Below are positions 37,231 to 44,965 of a stretch of 64,000 bases of DNA, piece after piece. Numbering within the stretch: position 1 is the first letter of the stretch; each line of letters starts with the position of its first letter. The position numbers and the translations under genes were made by a program. Source of the DNA: an uncultured Fodinibius sp. (lineage in GTDB: Bacteria; Bacteroidota; Rhodothermia; Balneolales; Balneolaceae); NCBI GenBank assembly GCA_913056455.1, contig CAJXMJ010000002.1:725665-789664 (forward strand), written 5' to 3'. The notes under the pieces were generated by a model. The model was not told where the DNA came from. It did no database searches and worked only from the letters and a program-made list of their open reading frames with translations.

Positions 37231-37818
37231 ATGCCACGAAATTTTAACGCTGAAAGGAGAAACGGAACGGTTTTGTTCTGTGATATTCGCAATTTTACCC
37301 ATTTGTTTGAAGCAGAAGATCCGCTGAAGGCTGTCGCTTTTGCAAACTCCGTATTGGCTGAGTTGGGAACGGTAGTCGAGCGGGGCGGCGGTGCTGTAGA
37401 CCGATTTACTGGAGATGGGTTTCTGGCACATTTTGGAGTGACCCAAGATGATGATGCTCATATTGAAAGTGCCTGTAATGTAGCTATTGAAATGCGAGGG
37501 GCATTACAAGAAATAAATGCGCAACGGTATATAGATGTGGAGAGCGTAGTGTCTATTGGGGTTGGTATCCACAGTGGAGAGGTGGCATATGGCGAAATTA
37601 AGACCGATCACATTAATCAGAAAACTGTGCTTGGCGATGTAGTAAATACCGCGGCTCGTATTGAAGAATTGACCAAGTATTTTTCGGTGGATATTTTGTT
37701 GTCGGAATTTAGCTATAAGAGGGTTAGCAAAGATTTTAATTTTAAAAAAATGCCAGCTCGAAAGTTGAGTGGAAAGAAAAATAAAGTTATTACGCATTGG
37801 TTACTGCCGATGAATTAG
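37231..37818 (+). CDS. Stand-alone class III nucleotidyl cyclase domain
   Basis: 195 residues that consist almost entirely of one adenylate/guanylate cyclase catalytic domain. The two metal Asp residues are D18 (FCDIRNFT) and D62 (FTGDGF); the transition-state Asn/Arg pair is N139 and R143 (GDVVNTAARIE). The purine-selecting Lys of adenylate cyclases is replaced by R58, while T132 fits the class IIIb pattern, so cAMP is likely but not certain. It lacks any sensor or membrane part. It is in line with hutI upstream and a small unknown gene 21 bases downstream, which may encode its regulator. Confidence 0.88.
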   Translation: MPRNFNAERRNGTVLFCDIRNFTHLFEAEDPLKAVAFANSVLAELGTVVERGGGAVDRFTGDGFLAHFGVTQDDDAHIESACNVAIEMRGALQEINAQRYIDVESVVSIGVGIHSGEVAYGEIKTDHINQKTVLGDVVNTAARIEELTKYFSVDILLSEFSYKRVSKDFNFKKMPARKLSGKKNKVITHWLLPMN

Positions 37819-37839
37819 GAATAAAAGTGTTTTTATAAG

Positions 37840-38151
37840 ATGGATATTACAGTAGAAGATGGGAGTCAGATAAGTGAAAAAGCAGTTGAGGAACTAAAGA
37901 AGCACGCGGACATGATCGAGTGTGAGTGTCCAGCAAAGCTGATGGAGATTTTAGAGCAGGTACGGGAATTTACGAGATATACCGAGGAGTGTATCGAGAA
38001 ATATCCCGAGGATAAAACAACACATAAGTGGCTCAAATCTTCATCGATGAATATTGATCAGTTGCTATCGACAACACTTATCCAGTTGGCTCGCTATGAG
38101 GGGTTTATTAATGAGGACAATGAAATAGTCGAGCGGGAAGCGGCTCAGTAA
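37840..38151 (+). CDS. Small helical protein of unknown function
   Basis: 103 residues, acidic, mostly alpha-helical by composition, with CECPAKLMEILEQVREF near the middle. I recognise no family with certainty. It follows the cyclase gene by 21 bases and is probably co-transcribed with it. Two closely spaced Cys residues (C48, C50) could be redox- or metal-linked, but there is no further sign. Confidence 0.65.
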   Translation: MDITVEDGSQISEKAVEELKKHADMIECECPAKLMEILEQVREFTRYTEECIEKYPEDKTTHKWLKSSSMNIDQLLSTTLIQLARYEGFINEDNEIVEREAAQ

Positions 38152-38261
38152 CTGGAAAAATATATTTAAAATAGGGATTCCCCTACATTGTTTTTGGAAC
38201 TTCCAACGGTTGTAAGTCGTAGTAATACGACATTTATTAAACTTATATAGTGGAGGAAGTT

Positions 38262-38660
38262 ATGGCACCAAAAACAATGCGAAAAATGAAAAATGCTGTT
38301 TCATGGTTTGAGATTCCTGCCAAGAAATTGAGTAGAGCAAAGAGGTTCTATGAGTCTATCCTTGATATAAAAATGGAGGATATGGAGATAGATGATGACC
38401 TTAAGATGACCATGTTTCCAGTTGAGGAAGGAGGGGTTGGTGGAGCAATCTGTGAACAAAAGAAGTTTTATAAACCCAGCCATGAAGGATCTTTGGTTTA
38501 TATCAGTGCTAACCCTGACCTACAAAAAGTGTTGGATAAAGTGGAACGAAATAGGGGCAAGATCATCCAGAAAAAAACGATCATAACTGATGAGTATGGT
38601 TATATGGCTATTATCGAGGATACGGAAGGTAATCGCGTAGCCTTACATTCTGAACATTAA
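38262..38660 (+). CDS. VOC-family protein (glyoxalase/dioxygenase fold)
   Basis: 132 residues of the vicinal-oxygen-chelate superfamily. The ATG at 38262 has GGAGG at 38252-38256; an earlier in-frame GTG overlaps the ribosome site and is rejected. The two beta-alpha-beta-beta-beta units are visible: VSWFEIPAKKLSRAKRFYE at the start and the YGYMAIIEDTEGNRVALHS end. It resembles YaeR/glyoxalase-like members with no known substrate. A very strong terminator follows. Confidence 0.85.
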   Translation: MAPKTMRKMKNAVSWFEIPAKKLSRAKRFYESILDIKMEDMEIDDDLKMTMFPVEEGGVGGAICEQKKFYKPSHEGSLVYISANPDLQKVLDKVERNRGKIIQKKTIITDEYGYMAIIEDTEGNRVALHSEH

Positions 38661-38687
38661 ACTGTAACATCCTAAAGTCTGGATTGG

Positions 38688-38724
38688 AAAATGCTGTCGA
38701 CAAAATGTTGACAGCATTTTTTAT
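38688..38724 (+). terminator. Intrinsic terminator after VOC gene
   Basis: A 15-bp stem (38688-38702 with 38706-38720, one wobble) with a 3-base loop and a T tail. Confidence 0.92.
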
Positions 38725-38780
38725 TAAAGAAATTGTCTCGTTAGTATATAGCGATATCAATAGTTAAAAGGACGATTGTT

Positions 38781-39857
38781 TTGATTGCTACGATACTCTT
38801 TTTTGTTGCCGGACTCATATTGCTTATTGGCGGAGCTGAACTTTTGGTGCGTGGGGCATCTGAGCTGGCCGGCCGTTTGGGGATGACGCCGCTGGTGATT
38901 GGATTAACAGTGGTAGCTTTTGGTACTAGTGCCCCGGAACTTGCCATTAGTTTGCAGTCGGGAATAGCCGGGGAAGATGCTCTTCTTTTAGGTAATGTAA
39001 TTGGCAGCAATATTTTTAATGTACTGTTTATTTTAGGTATTTCAGCTATTCTTATCCCATTAGTTGTCTCCAAAAATCTAATTAAACTTGATGTCCCCCT
39101 GATGATTGGAGCTTCAATTATGCTTTATTTTTTCGCCTGGGATGGGGTGATAAGTCGAATTGAGGGAGGGATCCTCTTTGTTTCCTTATTGAGTTATATT
39201 GGATATTTGGTTTATGATGCTCGAAAACAATACCACACGAAGTCAAAGGAGAAAAATGCACAGGCTGAGGCATCAAGTCGCTATTGGGTGTGGGATATCG
39301 TATTTGTTCTTTTTGGTTTTATCCTCTTAGTGGTTGGCGCACGATGGCTGGTTAACGGGGCTGTAACTTTCGCTGAATATCTGGGAGTAAGCAGTCTTGT
39401 TGTTGGGCTAACCATTGTTGCCGCAGGAACTTCACTGCCCGAAATAGCTACGTCGGTATTGGCAAGTATAAAAGGAGAACGTGATTTGGCTGTTGGTAAT
39501 ATAGTTGGCAGCAATTTGTTTAATATAATGTGCATTGTTGGTTTAACGGCCATCGTATTACCGGATGGCATTACAGTACAGCCGGGGGTGGTGGGGTTTG
39601 ATATCCCTGTGATGATTGCAGCATCAATTGTATGCTTACCCATTTTTATTACGGGTAAGTTGATCAGCCGTTGGGAGGGTATCTTCTTTTTGGGATACTA
39701 TATTGCTTTCACAGCATATTTGATTTTAACAGCTACCGAACATCATTTGCTGTCTTATTTTAATGCTGCCATGGGATGGTTTGTGTTGCCCATGACATTA
39801 ATGACGGGACTTTTTATGTTGGTCAGAGAATGGAAAAACGGAACAAAAAAGATTTAA
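38781..39857 (+). CDS. CaCA-family Na+/Ca2+ antiporter (YrbG-like)
   Basis: Inner-membrane cation exchanger of 358 residues made of two inverted halves. The alpha-repeat signatures occur in each half: LTVVAFGTSAPELA and GNVIGSNIFNV, then LTIVAAGTSLPEIA and GNIVGSNLFN. About 10-11 membrane helices. The start is a TTG with AAAGGA 8 bases upstream; no ATG fits before helix 1. hutG begins one base after the stop, so the two are tightly coupled, an unusual pairing. Confidence 0.93.
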   Translation: MIATILFFVAGLILLIGGAELLVRGASELAGRLGMTPLVIGLTVVAFGTSAPELAISLQSGIAGEDALLLGNVIGSNIFNVLFILGISAILIPLVVSKNLIKLDVPLMIGASIMLYFFAWDGVISRIEGGILFVSLLSYIGYLVYDARKQYHTKSKEKNAQAEASSRYWVWDIVFVLFGFILLVVGARWLVNGAVTFAEYLGVSSLVVGLTIVAAGTSLPEIATSVLASIKGERDLAVGNIVGSNLFNIMCIVGLTAIVLPDGITVQPGVVGFDIPVMIAASIVCLPIFITGKLISRWEGIFFLGYYIAFTAYLILTATEHHLLSYFNAAMGWFVLPMTLMTGLFMLVREWKNGTKKI

Positions 39858-39858
39858 A

Positions 39859-40797
39859 ATGTCATTATTAAAACAAGTGTCGGTAAGTGTCCCAAAAACA
39901 AGGGATGATGATCCGAGAATTGGTCAATTAATTGAATCTGATCTCAGTAAGAATGATACACCACGGGCCGTTATTATTGGTTTTCCGTCAGATAAGGGAG
40001 TGACCATAAATGGTGGACGTGCCGGCGCAGCGGATGCCCCCGAGGCTATTCGGAAACAGTTATATAAAATGACGCCAAACTCTGAAAACCATGATGCTTT
40101 TGTAGAGTTAATAGGTAATATGCGGGATGTTGGGGATCTAAACATTCGCTATGAAGTGGAGGAGGATCAGCAGAATTTAGGTAAGGTATTGGCAAGTTAT
40201 TTAGAGCAGGGAGTAATTCCCATTATTCTTGGCGGCGGTCACGAAACCGCTTTCGGTCACTTTGCCGGATATGCAGAAGCAGGATTGAAAACAGCAATCT
40301 TTAATTTAGATGCACATTCCGATGTGCGTCCGCTAAAAGAGGGGCAAGCACATTCTGGCTCGCCCTTTCGTCAGGCTATAGAACATGAGAGTGAATGCGC
40401 CGAAATGTATTTGGTGACGGGATTGCAGCCACAATCTGTGGCAAAATCCCATCTGCGGTATATAAAAAACAGCGGTGGTGAGTATATGTTCAGGGATGAA
40501 ACAAACATCACCTCTATTTCGGGATTATTTCATCAGCATGAGAGTGATCGACTCATGGTCACGTTTGATATGGATGCTGTTGATCAATCGCAGGCTCCGG
40601 GCGTAAGCGCCCCTTGTGCCAATGGTTTGCCTTCCGATTTGTGGATCACAGCTGCATATTTGGCCGGACGAAATAAGCAGGTCACCTCTTTTGATTTGTC
40701 AGAAGTAAATCCCCGCCACGATAGAGATAACCAAACGGCCAAGCTGGCTGCGCTTACAATCTGGAATTTTCTGTTGGGCCTAAGTGAGCGGGAGTAG
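39859..40797 (+). CDS. hutG: Formimidoylglutamase (arginase family)
   Basis: Last enzyme of the pathway: hydrolyses N-formimidoyl-L-glutamate to glutamate and formamide. 312 residues of the ureohydrolase fold. Mn2+ ligands are visible: H128 in GGGHE, D151/H153/D155 in DAHSD, and D237/D239 in TFDMDAVD. With hutH, hutU and hutI in the window, it completes a route from histidine to glutamate. Assignment as HutG rather than agmatinase or arginase rests on this context. Starts one base after the antiporter stop. Confidence 0.88.
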   Translation: MSLLKQVSVSVPKTRDDDPRIGQLIESDLSKNDTPRAVIIGFPSDKGVTINGGRAGAADAPEAIRKQLYKMTPNSENHDAFVELIGNMRDVGDLNIRYEVEEDQQNLGKVLASYLEQGVIPIILGGGHETAFGHFAGYAEAGLKTAIFNLDAHSDVRPLKEGQAHSGSPFRQAIEHESECAEMYLVTGLQPQSVAKSHLRYIKNSGGEYMFRDETNITSISGLFHQHESDRLMVTFDMDAVDQSQAPGVSAPCANGLPSDLWITAAYLAGRNKQVTSFDLSEVNPRHDRDNQTAKLAALTIWNFLLGLSERE

Positions 40798-40874
40798 AGT
40801 TCGGTTTATAGAGATTGCTCTAATTTAGATAGGGTTGAAGGTTCGTAAATAAATCGGCTGTAAACATTAAGCGT

Positions 40875-40903
40875 TTATTCTGATTATCTTATCAGAATAA
40901 TTT
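40875..40903 (+). terminator. AT-rich hairpin downstream of hutG
   Basis: A perfect 10-bp stem TTATTCTGAT/ATCAGAATAA (40875-40884 with 40891-40900), 6-base loop, short T tail (TTT). Probable terminator; operator use for the next gene is the alternative. Confidence 0.5.
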
Positions 40904-40983
40904 AGCAATTATGGAACCTTTGCATAGGTATATATGGTTTGTGCCTATCGGTTAAATAAATTAGAAAAAGGCAAAGGAGGTCC

Positions 40984-41436
40984 ATGTACAAATTATACCA
41001 GGAGCAGCTATTAGATACTTCAGCAGATCAACTTTGGCAGTTTATATCGCATCCGGCGAACCTTAATAAAATAACGCCTCCTGAGCTTGACTTTACGATT
41101 ATCAGTGAGGTTCCGGAAACAATGTATAATGGCTTGCTTATCGAATATGATGTAAAGCTTCCTTTGTTAGGGGAATCGGAATGGATTACTGAGATCAAGT
41201 ATATTATCCCTGGCAAAGAGTTTGTTGATGAGCAACGGATAGGTCCATACCGATTTTGGTATCACCATCACAAAATTGAAGAGATGGAAACGGGAGTAAA
41301 AATGATCGATCAAGTAAATTATGTGCCTCCCTATGGAATATTGGGAAGAATTGTAAATACCTTGCTGATCAGGAGTAAGCTGCGTGATATTTTTGACTAT
41401 CGAAAACAGGTGCTTCATCAGCGGTATAACAATTGA
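40984..41436 (+). CDS. SRPBCC-family (START/polyketide-cyclase-like) protein
   Basis: 150-residue helix-grip protein with the beginning LYQEQLLDTSADQLWQFIS typical of the SRPBCC superfamily, a hydrophobic ligand cavity fold. It resembles YfiR-type cell-division-inhibitor-like SRPBCC proteins of Bacteroidota (CDP-ring proteins); no catalytic residue is conserved. It has the best ribosome site in the region, AAAGGAGG directly before CATG. Function unknown. Confidence 0.85.
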   Translation: MYKLYQEQLLDTSADQLWQFISHPANLNKITPPELDFTIISEVPETMYNGLLIEYDVKLPLLGESEWITEIKYIIPGKEFVDEQRIGPYRFWYHHHKIEEMETGVKMIDQVNYVPPYGILGRIVNTLLIRSKLRDIFDYRKQVLHQRYNN

Positions 41437-41461
41437 CCCCAGCCTATGAAAGAAGTAAATG

Positions 41462-41520
41462 TCATCCCGAACTTATTTCGGGATCTGTTAACGATAGATG
41501 CTGAAACAAGTTCAGCATGA
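41462..41520. repeat. Double-hairpin intergenic repeat
   Basis: Two hairpins in a row with equal geometry: ATCCCGAA-CTTAT-TTCGGGAT (41464-41484) and ATGCTGAA-ACAAG-TTCAGCAT (41498-41518); outer TCAT and ATGA also pair. The unit is placed between convergent genes and lies 9 bases from the stop codon of the Mrp gene. This palindromic pattern recurs across Bacteroidota genomes as a REP-like intergenic element and may act as a bidirectional terminator. Other copies in this window were not found. Confidence 0.75.
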
Positions 41521-41528
41521 TATTCCGC

Positions 41529-42686
41529 CTAGGGCCGAATCTTGATATCGATTTTCTCCGTGGGATCCTGCTCCTGATTCCGGATCGCCAATTGCTGAAT
41601 TACATTGTTGGAAAGCTCTACAAACTTTTGCGCTGATTTTGTTTCCATATCACCCAGTACAATAGGTTTGCCATCGTCACTGCTTTCGCGGACTTTCTGT
41701 TCCAGTGGTATTTCGCCCAGGAAGTTGGTGCCCATGCGATCCGCCAGATTACGAACACCGTGTTTGCCAAAGATATAGTATTTCTTATCCGGCATATCTT
41801 CGGGTATGAAATAGGCCATATTTTCAACCATGCCCAATACCGGCACGTTTACCTTTTTGAACATAGCAACGCCTTTACGGGCATCATCAAGGGCAACATC
41901 CTGCGGGGTGGAAACAATAACAGCTCCGGTCAGTGGAACGGTTTGTACGAGTGTCAGCTGGATATCACCGGTTCCCGGCGGAAGATCCAATACCATATAA
42001 TCCAGTTCGCCCCACTCTACTTCATTCATAAATTGTTTAACGGCACTGGTTACCATGGGCCCGCGCCAGATCATGGCTTGATCCGGGTCAACGAGCATAC
42101 CCATTGATAGAAAACGGACTCCATATTTTTCTTTGGGTATAAGCTTCTTTTGAGTTGTAATATTGGGTCGCCCGTGGGCATCCATCATCGTGGGAATACT
42201 GGGACCGTAGATATCCGTATCCAACAGTCCAACTTTTGCACCGGTACGCGCTAATCCGCAAGCGAGATTAACGGCTACGGTAGATTTGCCTACGCCCCCC
42301 TTGCCAGAAGCAACTGCGATAATATTTTTAACGCCTGAAAGGACTTCCTCATCGCCTTGTTCCTGCTGCTGTTCTTTTTTCTTGCGATGACCTTGACCCG
42401 GGAATTCGCCCTTGTCCTCATTATTGCGGAATTTCGAGATATTTACCGCCGTCGTTATATCAAGCACGGCATCCTTATCCACAAATTTTCGAATCGCATC
42501 CTCACACATCTCCTTCAGTTTGGATTCCAGTTTGGGATCTTTTTCCGGTAGATCAATGGTGAAGGTGATGAATGAATCCTGAACAATAAGATCTTCGATC
42601 ATGTCGAGAGTGACCAGATCTTTCTCCATCTCAGGATGCATTACATGGGTAAGTGCCGTACGTACTTGTTGCTTGTTAATGGCCAT
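41529..42686 (-). CDS. Mrp/ApbC iron-sulfur carrier ATPase
   Basis: P-loop ATPase of 385 residues that carries Fe-S clusters to client proteins. An N-terminal MIP18/DUF59 domain (1-100) is fused to the ParA-like ATPase with the deviant Walker A GKGGVGKST (near 136-144), the Mrp signature and LDLPPGTGDIQLT. The usual CxxC of some members is not seen in the C-terminal part. It stands alone; its stop is next to the double-hairpin repeat. Confidence 0.92.
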   Translation of the reverse strand: MAINKQQVRTALTHVMHPEMEKDLVTLDMIEDLIVQDSFITFTIDLPEKDPKLESKLKEMCEDAIRKFVDKDAVLDITTAVNISKFRNNEDKGEFPGQGHRKKKEQQQEQGDEEVLSGVKNIIAVASGKGGVGKSTVAVNLACGLARTGAKVGLLDTDIYGPSIPTMMDAHGRPNITTQKKLIPKEKYGVRFLSMGMLVDPDQAMIWRGPMVTSAVKQFMNEVEWGELDYMVLDLPPGTGDIQLTLVQTVPLTGAVIVSTPQDVALDDARKGVAMFKKVNVPVLGMVENMAYFIPEDMPDKKYYIFGKHGVRNLADRMGTNFLGEIPLEQKVRESSDDGKPIVLGDMETKSAQKFVELSNNVIQQLAIRNQEQDPTEKIDIKIRP

Positions 42687-43064
42687 TGGGTAAAAAGTGT
42701 TCTGTTCGTCGCTAATTTTTTCAGTCTTGAAAGATAAGGATTTCTTCCCAGATGCTAAACGCTGATTAGCTAAAAAGAATTCGGTCTAATGGCACGTGTA
42801 TCTCAATTATTAGGGAAAGGCTATATGACTGACAATTCCGTGGAGTTGCGAACATCAGGCTAAAAAACCATGAAGTCTGCCTAAAGCAGATTTGTTTTAT
42901 CCTTAGCCAATGAAATTATAGCTAGGAACATTATTCTAATAATGGGCATTCCGCAAAGAGGATTATCAAAGCAAATGGGTGTTCAATTACGATTCTCTAT
43001 TCTATTGCGAAATCCGTATTTTGGGCGACTGTAAGTTTGGAACTGAAAGAAATGTAATGCTACC
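42687..43064. other. Gene-free stretch of 378 bases between divergent mrp and gcvT
   Basis: This region should hold the promoters of both genes. It has a small hairpin (TCTGC at 42876-42880 with GCAGA at 42886-42890) followed by a T-rich stretch. I looked for the glycine riboswitch often found before gcvT in other bacteria and did not see its conserved core. Confidence 0.45.
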
Positions 43065-44159
43065 ATGTTAAAACGAACGCCTTTTTACAATCTTCACGAA
43101 CAAGCCGGAGCAAAACTTATCGACTTTGGCGGATTTGAAATGCCCGTGCAGTACGACAGTATCCGTAAAGAACATAACGCCGTGCGCGAGAAGGTGGGTA
43201 TGTTTGACGTCTCACATATGGGTGAGTTTTATGTGACGGGTGAAGAGGCGCTGGATTTAATACAGTATGTAACAATCAATGATGCCTCAAAATTGGTGCC
43301 CGGCAAGGCTCAGTATTCGGCTATGTGTTACGAAGACGGGGGTATCGTTGACGACCTTTTAGTATATATGCTGGAGGAAAATGAATATATCTTGGTGGTG
43401 AATGCTTCGAACATCGAGAAAGATTTTGAGTGGATTGATGAGAATAACTCCTTTGATGCCGATCTGAGTAATCTTTCAGATGACACTTGTTTGTTGGCAG
43501 TACAGGGACCTAAATCCGTAGAAACGCTGCAAAAGCTGACAGATACTGATCTTTCGGCCATAAAATTTTATACCTTTGAGCTGGGGACCTTGGCAGGCTA
43601 TGATGATGTGACTCTTTCGGCTACGGGTTATACCGGCGAAAAGGGATTTGAGCTTTACTTTAATAAAGATCACGTTGATTCCGAAGGTATCTGGAATGCG
43701 ATTATGGAGGCAGGCGAAGAATTCGGTATTGAGCCCTGCGGACTTGGCGCCCGTGATACGTTGCGCCTGGAGAAGGGTTTTGCGCTTTACGGCAATGATA
43801 TTACCAAAGATACGCATCCGCTTGAAGCACGCATGGGTTGGCTAACTAAGTTGGATAAGGGTGACTTTATAGGCCGTGAGGCTCTTCTTAAAGCAAAAGA
43901 GGAAGGGCTTTCACGTAAATTGGTGGGTCTTACTATTGATGATAAACGTTCTATTCCGCGAAAAGACTATACAATTTTTAATGATGAGGATGATGAGATC
44001 GGCTTTATAACCAGTGGTTCCCGTTCTATTACGCTGGGCACTAATATTGCTATGGGATATGTGGATGTTAGTCACGCAGATGAGGGAGCATCAGTTTTTG
44101 TAGAAATCCGAAACAAAAAAGCCGAGGCTACAGTAACAAAACCACCGTTTGTAAAATAA
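43065..44159 (+). CDS. gcvT: Glycine cleavage system aminomethyltransferase (T protein)
   Basis: Folate-dependent enzyme of 364 residues that releases ammonia from the aminomethyl-lipoyl H protein and makes methylene-THF. N-terminal TPFYNLHEQAGAKLIDFGGFEMPVQY and VGMFDVSHMGEF are diagnostic; the substrate-contacting region YTGEKGFELYF near 190 and GLGARDTLRLEKGFALYGND near 225-244 follow. Length is normal. No gcvH or gcvP in the window. Confidence 0.96.
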   Translation: MLKRTPFYNLHEQAGAKLIDFGGFEMPVQYDSIRKEHNAVREKVGMFDVSHMGEFYVTGEEALDLIQYVTINDASKLVPGKAQYSAMCYEDGGIVDDLLVYMLEENEYILVVNASNIEKDFEWIDENNSFDADLSNLSDDTCLLAVQGPKSVETLQKLTDTDLSAIKFYTFELGTLAGYDDVTLSATGYTGEKGFELYFNKDHVDSEGIWNAIMEAGEEFGIEPCGLGARDTLRLEKGFALYGNDITKDTHPLEARMGWLTKLDKGDFIGREALLKAKEEGLSRKLVGLTIDDKRSIPRKDYTIFNDEDDEIGFITSGSRSITLGTNIAMGYVDVSHADEGASVFVEIRNKKAEATVTKPPFVK

Positions 44160-44233
44160 AGGTGGTTGCAGAAAGGAATAGTTACTAATATATCAATTGG
44201 GATAAACAGAGATCAGGATATTACTTATAGCAT

Positions 44234-44965
44234 ATGAAAAATCAAATTGACGTGTTTTCGTCGGCTCACTCTTTTAAGGAAGAAGATATTCGGGACAAGA
44301 CTGTGGTGATGATTGATGTACTGCGAGCCAGTTCAACGATGGTCACAGCATTGCAAAATGGTGCGAAGGGTGTTATTGCAGTTGAGGATATGGACGACGC
44401 CAGCAAAATTTCGCATAACCTGGATCCCAAAAGTTTTTTGATGAGTGGGGAAAAAAACGGAGTAACTATTGAAGGATATGATTTAGGTAATTCCCCACTG
44501 GAACATACCAGAGAGGTGGTAAATGGAAAGACGATTATCCTGAATACTACGAATGGTACAAAGGCGATTCGGCGCTGCAGCTTAGCGGACCAAATTATTG
44601 TGGGTTCGTTTTTGAACCTGGATGCCGTCGTTGACTATTTGCAGAATATTGATGAAGAGGTGCTGCTGGTTTGTGCCGGATGGCGGGGGCGGCTGTCACT
44701 GGAGGATATTCTTTGTGCCGGGAATATTATTTACGAACTTTGTGGAGGTGATTTGCCAGATGAGGTCAGAGACGGAGCAAAAGTTGCTTTTGGTCTTTAT
44801 GAAAAATTTAGTGATGATATAGAAAAGAGCATCAAATCATCGAATTATGCGATACGCCTCAAAGATATTGTAAGTAAAGAGGACCTTGAGTATTGCTGTC
44901 AACGCAGTATTACGGATATTTTACCGGCACTTAATGAAGGAATCATTACAGATATAAATGGCTAA
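44234..44965 (+). CDS. comB: 2-phosphosulfolactate phosphatase (ComB family)
   Basis: Mg2+-dependent phosphatase of 243 residues that converts 2-phosphosulfolactate to sulfolactate. Motifs: MIDVLRASST near 26-35, GEKNGVTIEGYDLGNSP near 72-88, TTNGTKA near 104-110, VCAGWRGRLSLED near 146-158. In methanogens it belongs to coenzyme M synthesis; in bacteria the product is a sulfonate metabolite, and in this group could feed sulfonolipids or osmolytes. comA and comC are not seen. Its last 8 bases overlap ftsK. Confidence 0.9.
   Translation: MKNQIDVFSSAHSFKEEDIRDKTVVMIDVLRASSTMVTALQNGAKGVIAVEDMDDASKISHNLDPKSFLMSGEKNGVTIEGYDLGNSPLEHTREVVNGKTIILNTTNGTKAIRRCSLADQIIVGSFLNLDAVVDYLQNIDEEVLLVCAGWRGRLSLEDILCAGNIIYELCGGDLPDEVRDGAKVAFGLYEKFSDDIEKSIKSSNYAIRLKDIVSKEDLEYCCQRSITDILPALNEGIITDING

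Noticed and set aside
42687-43064. Glycine riboswitch before gcvT
   Set aside because: The conserved tandem aptamer core could not be found by eye; only a small isolated hairpin is present.
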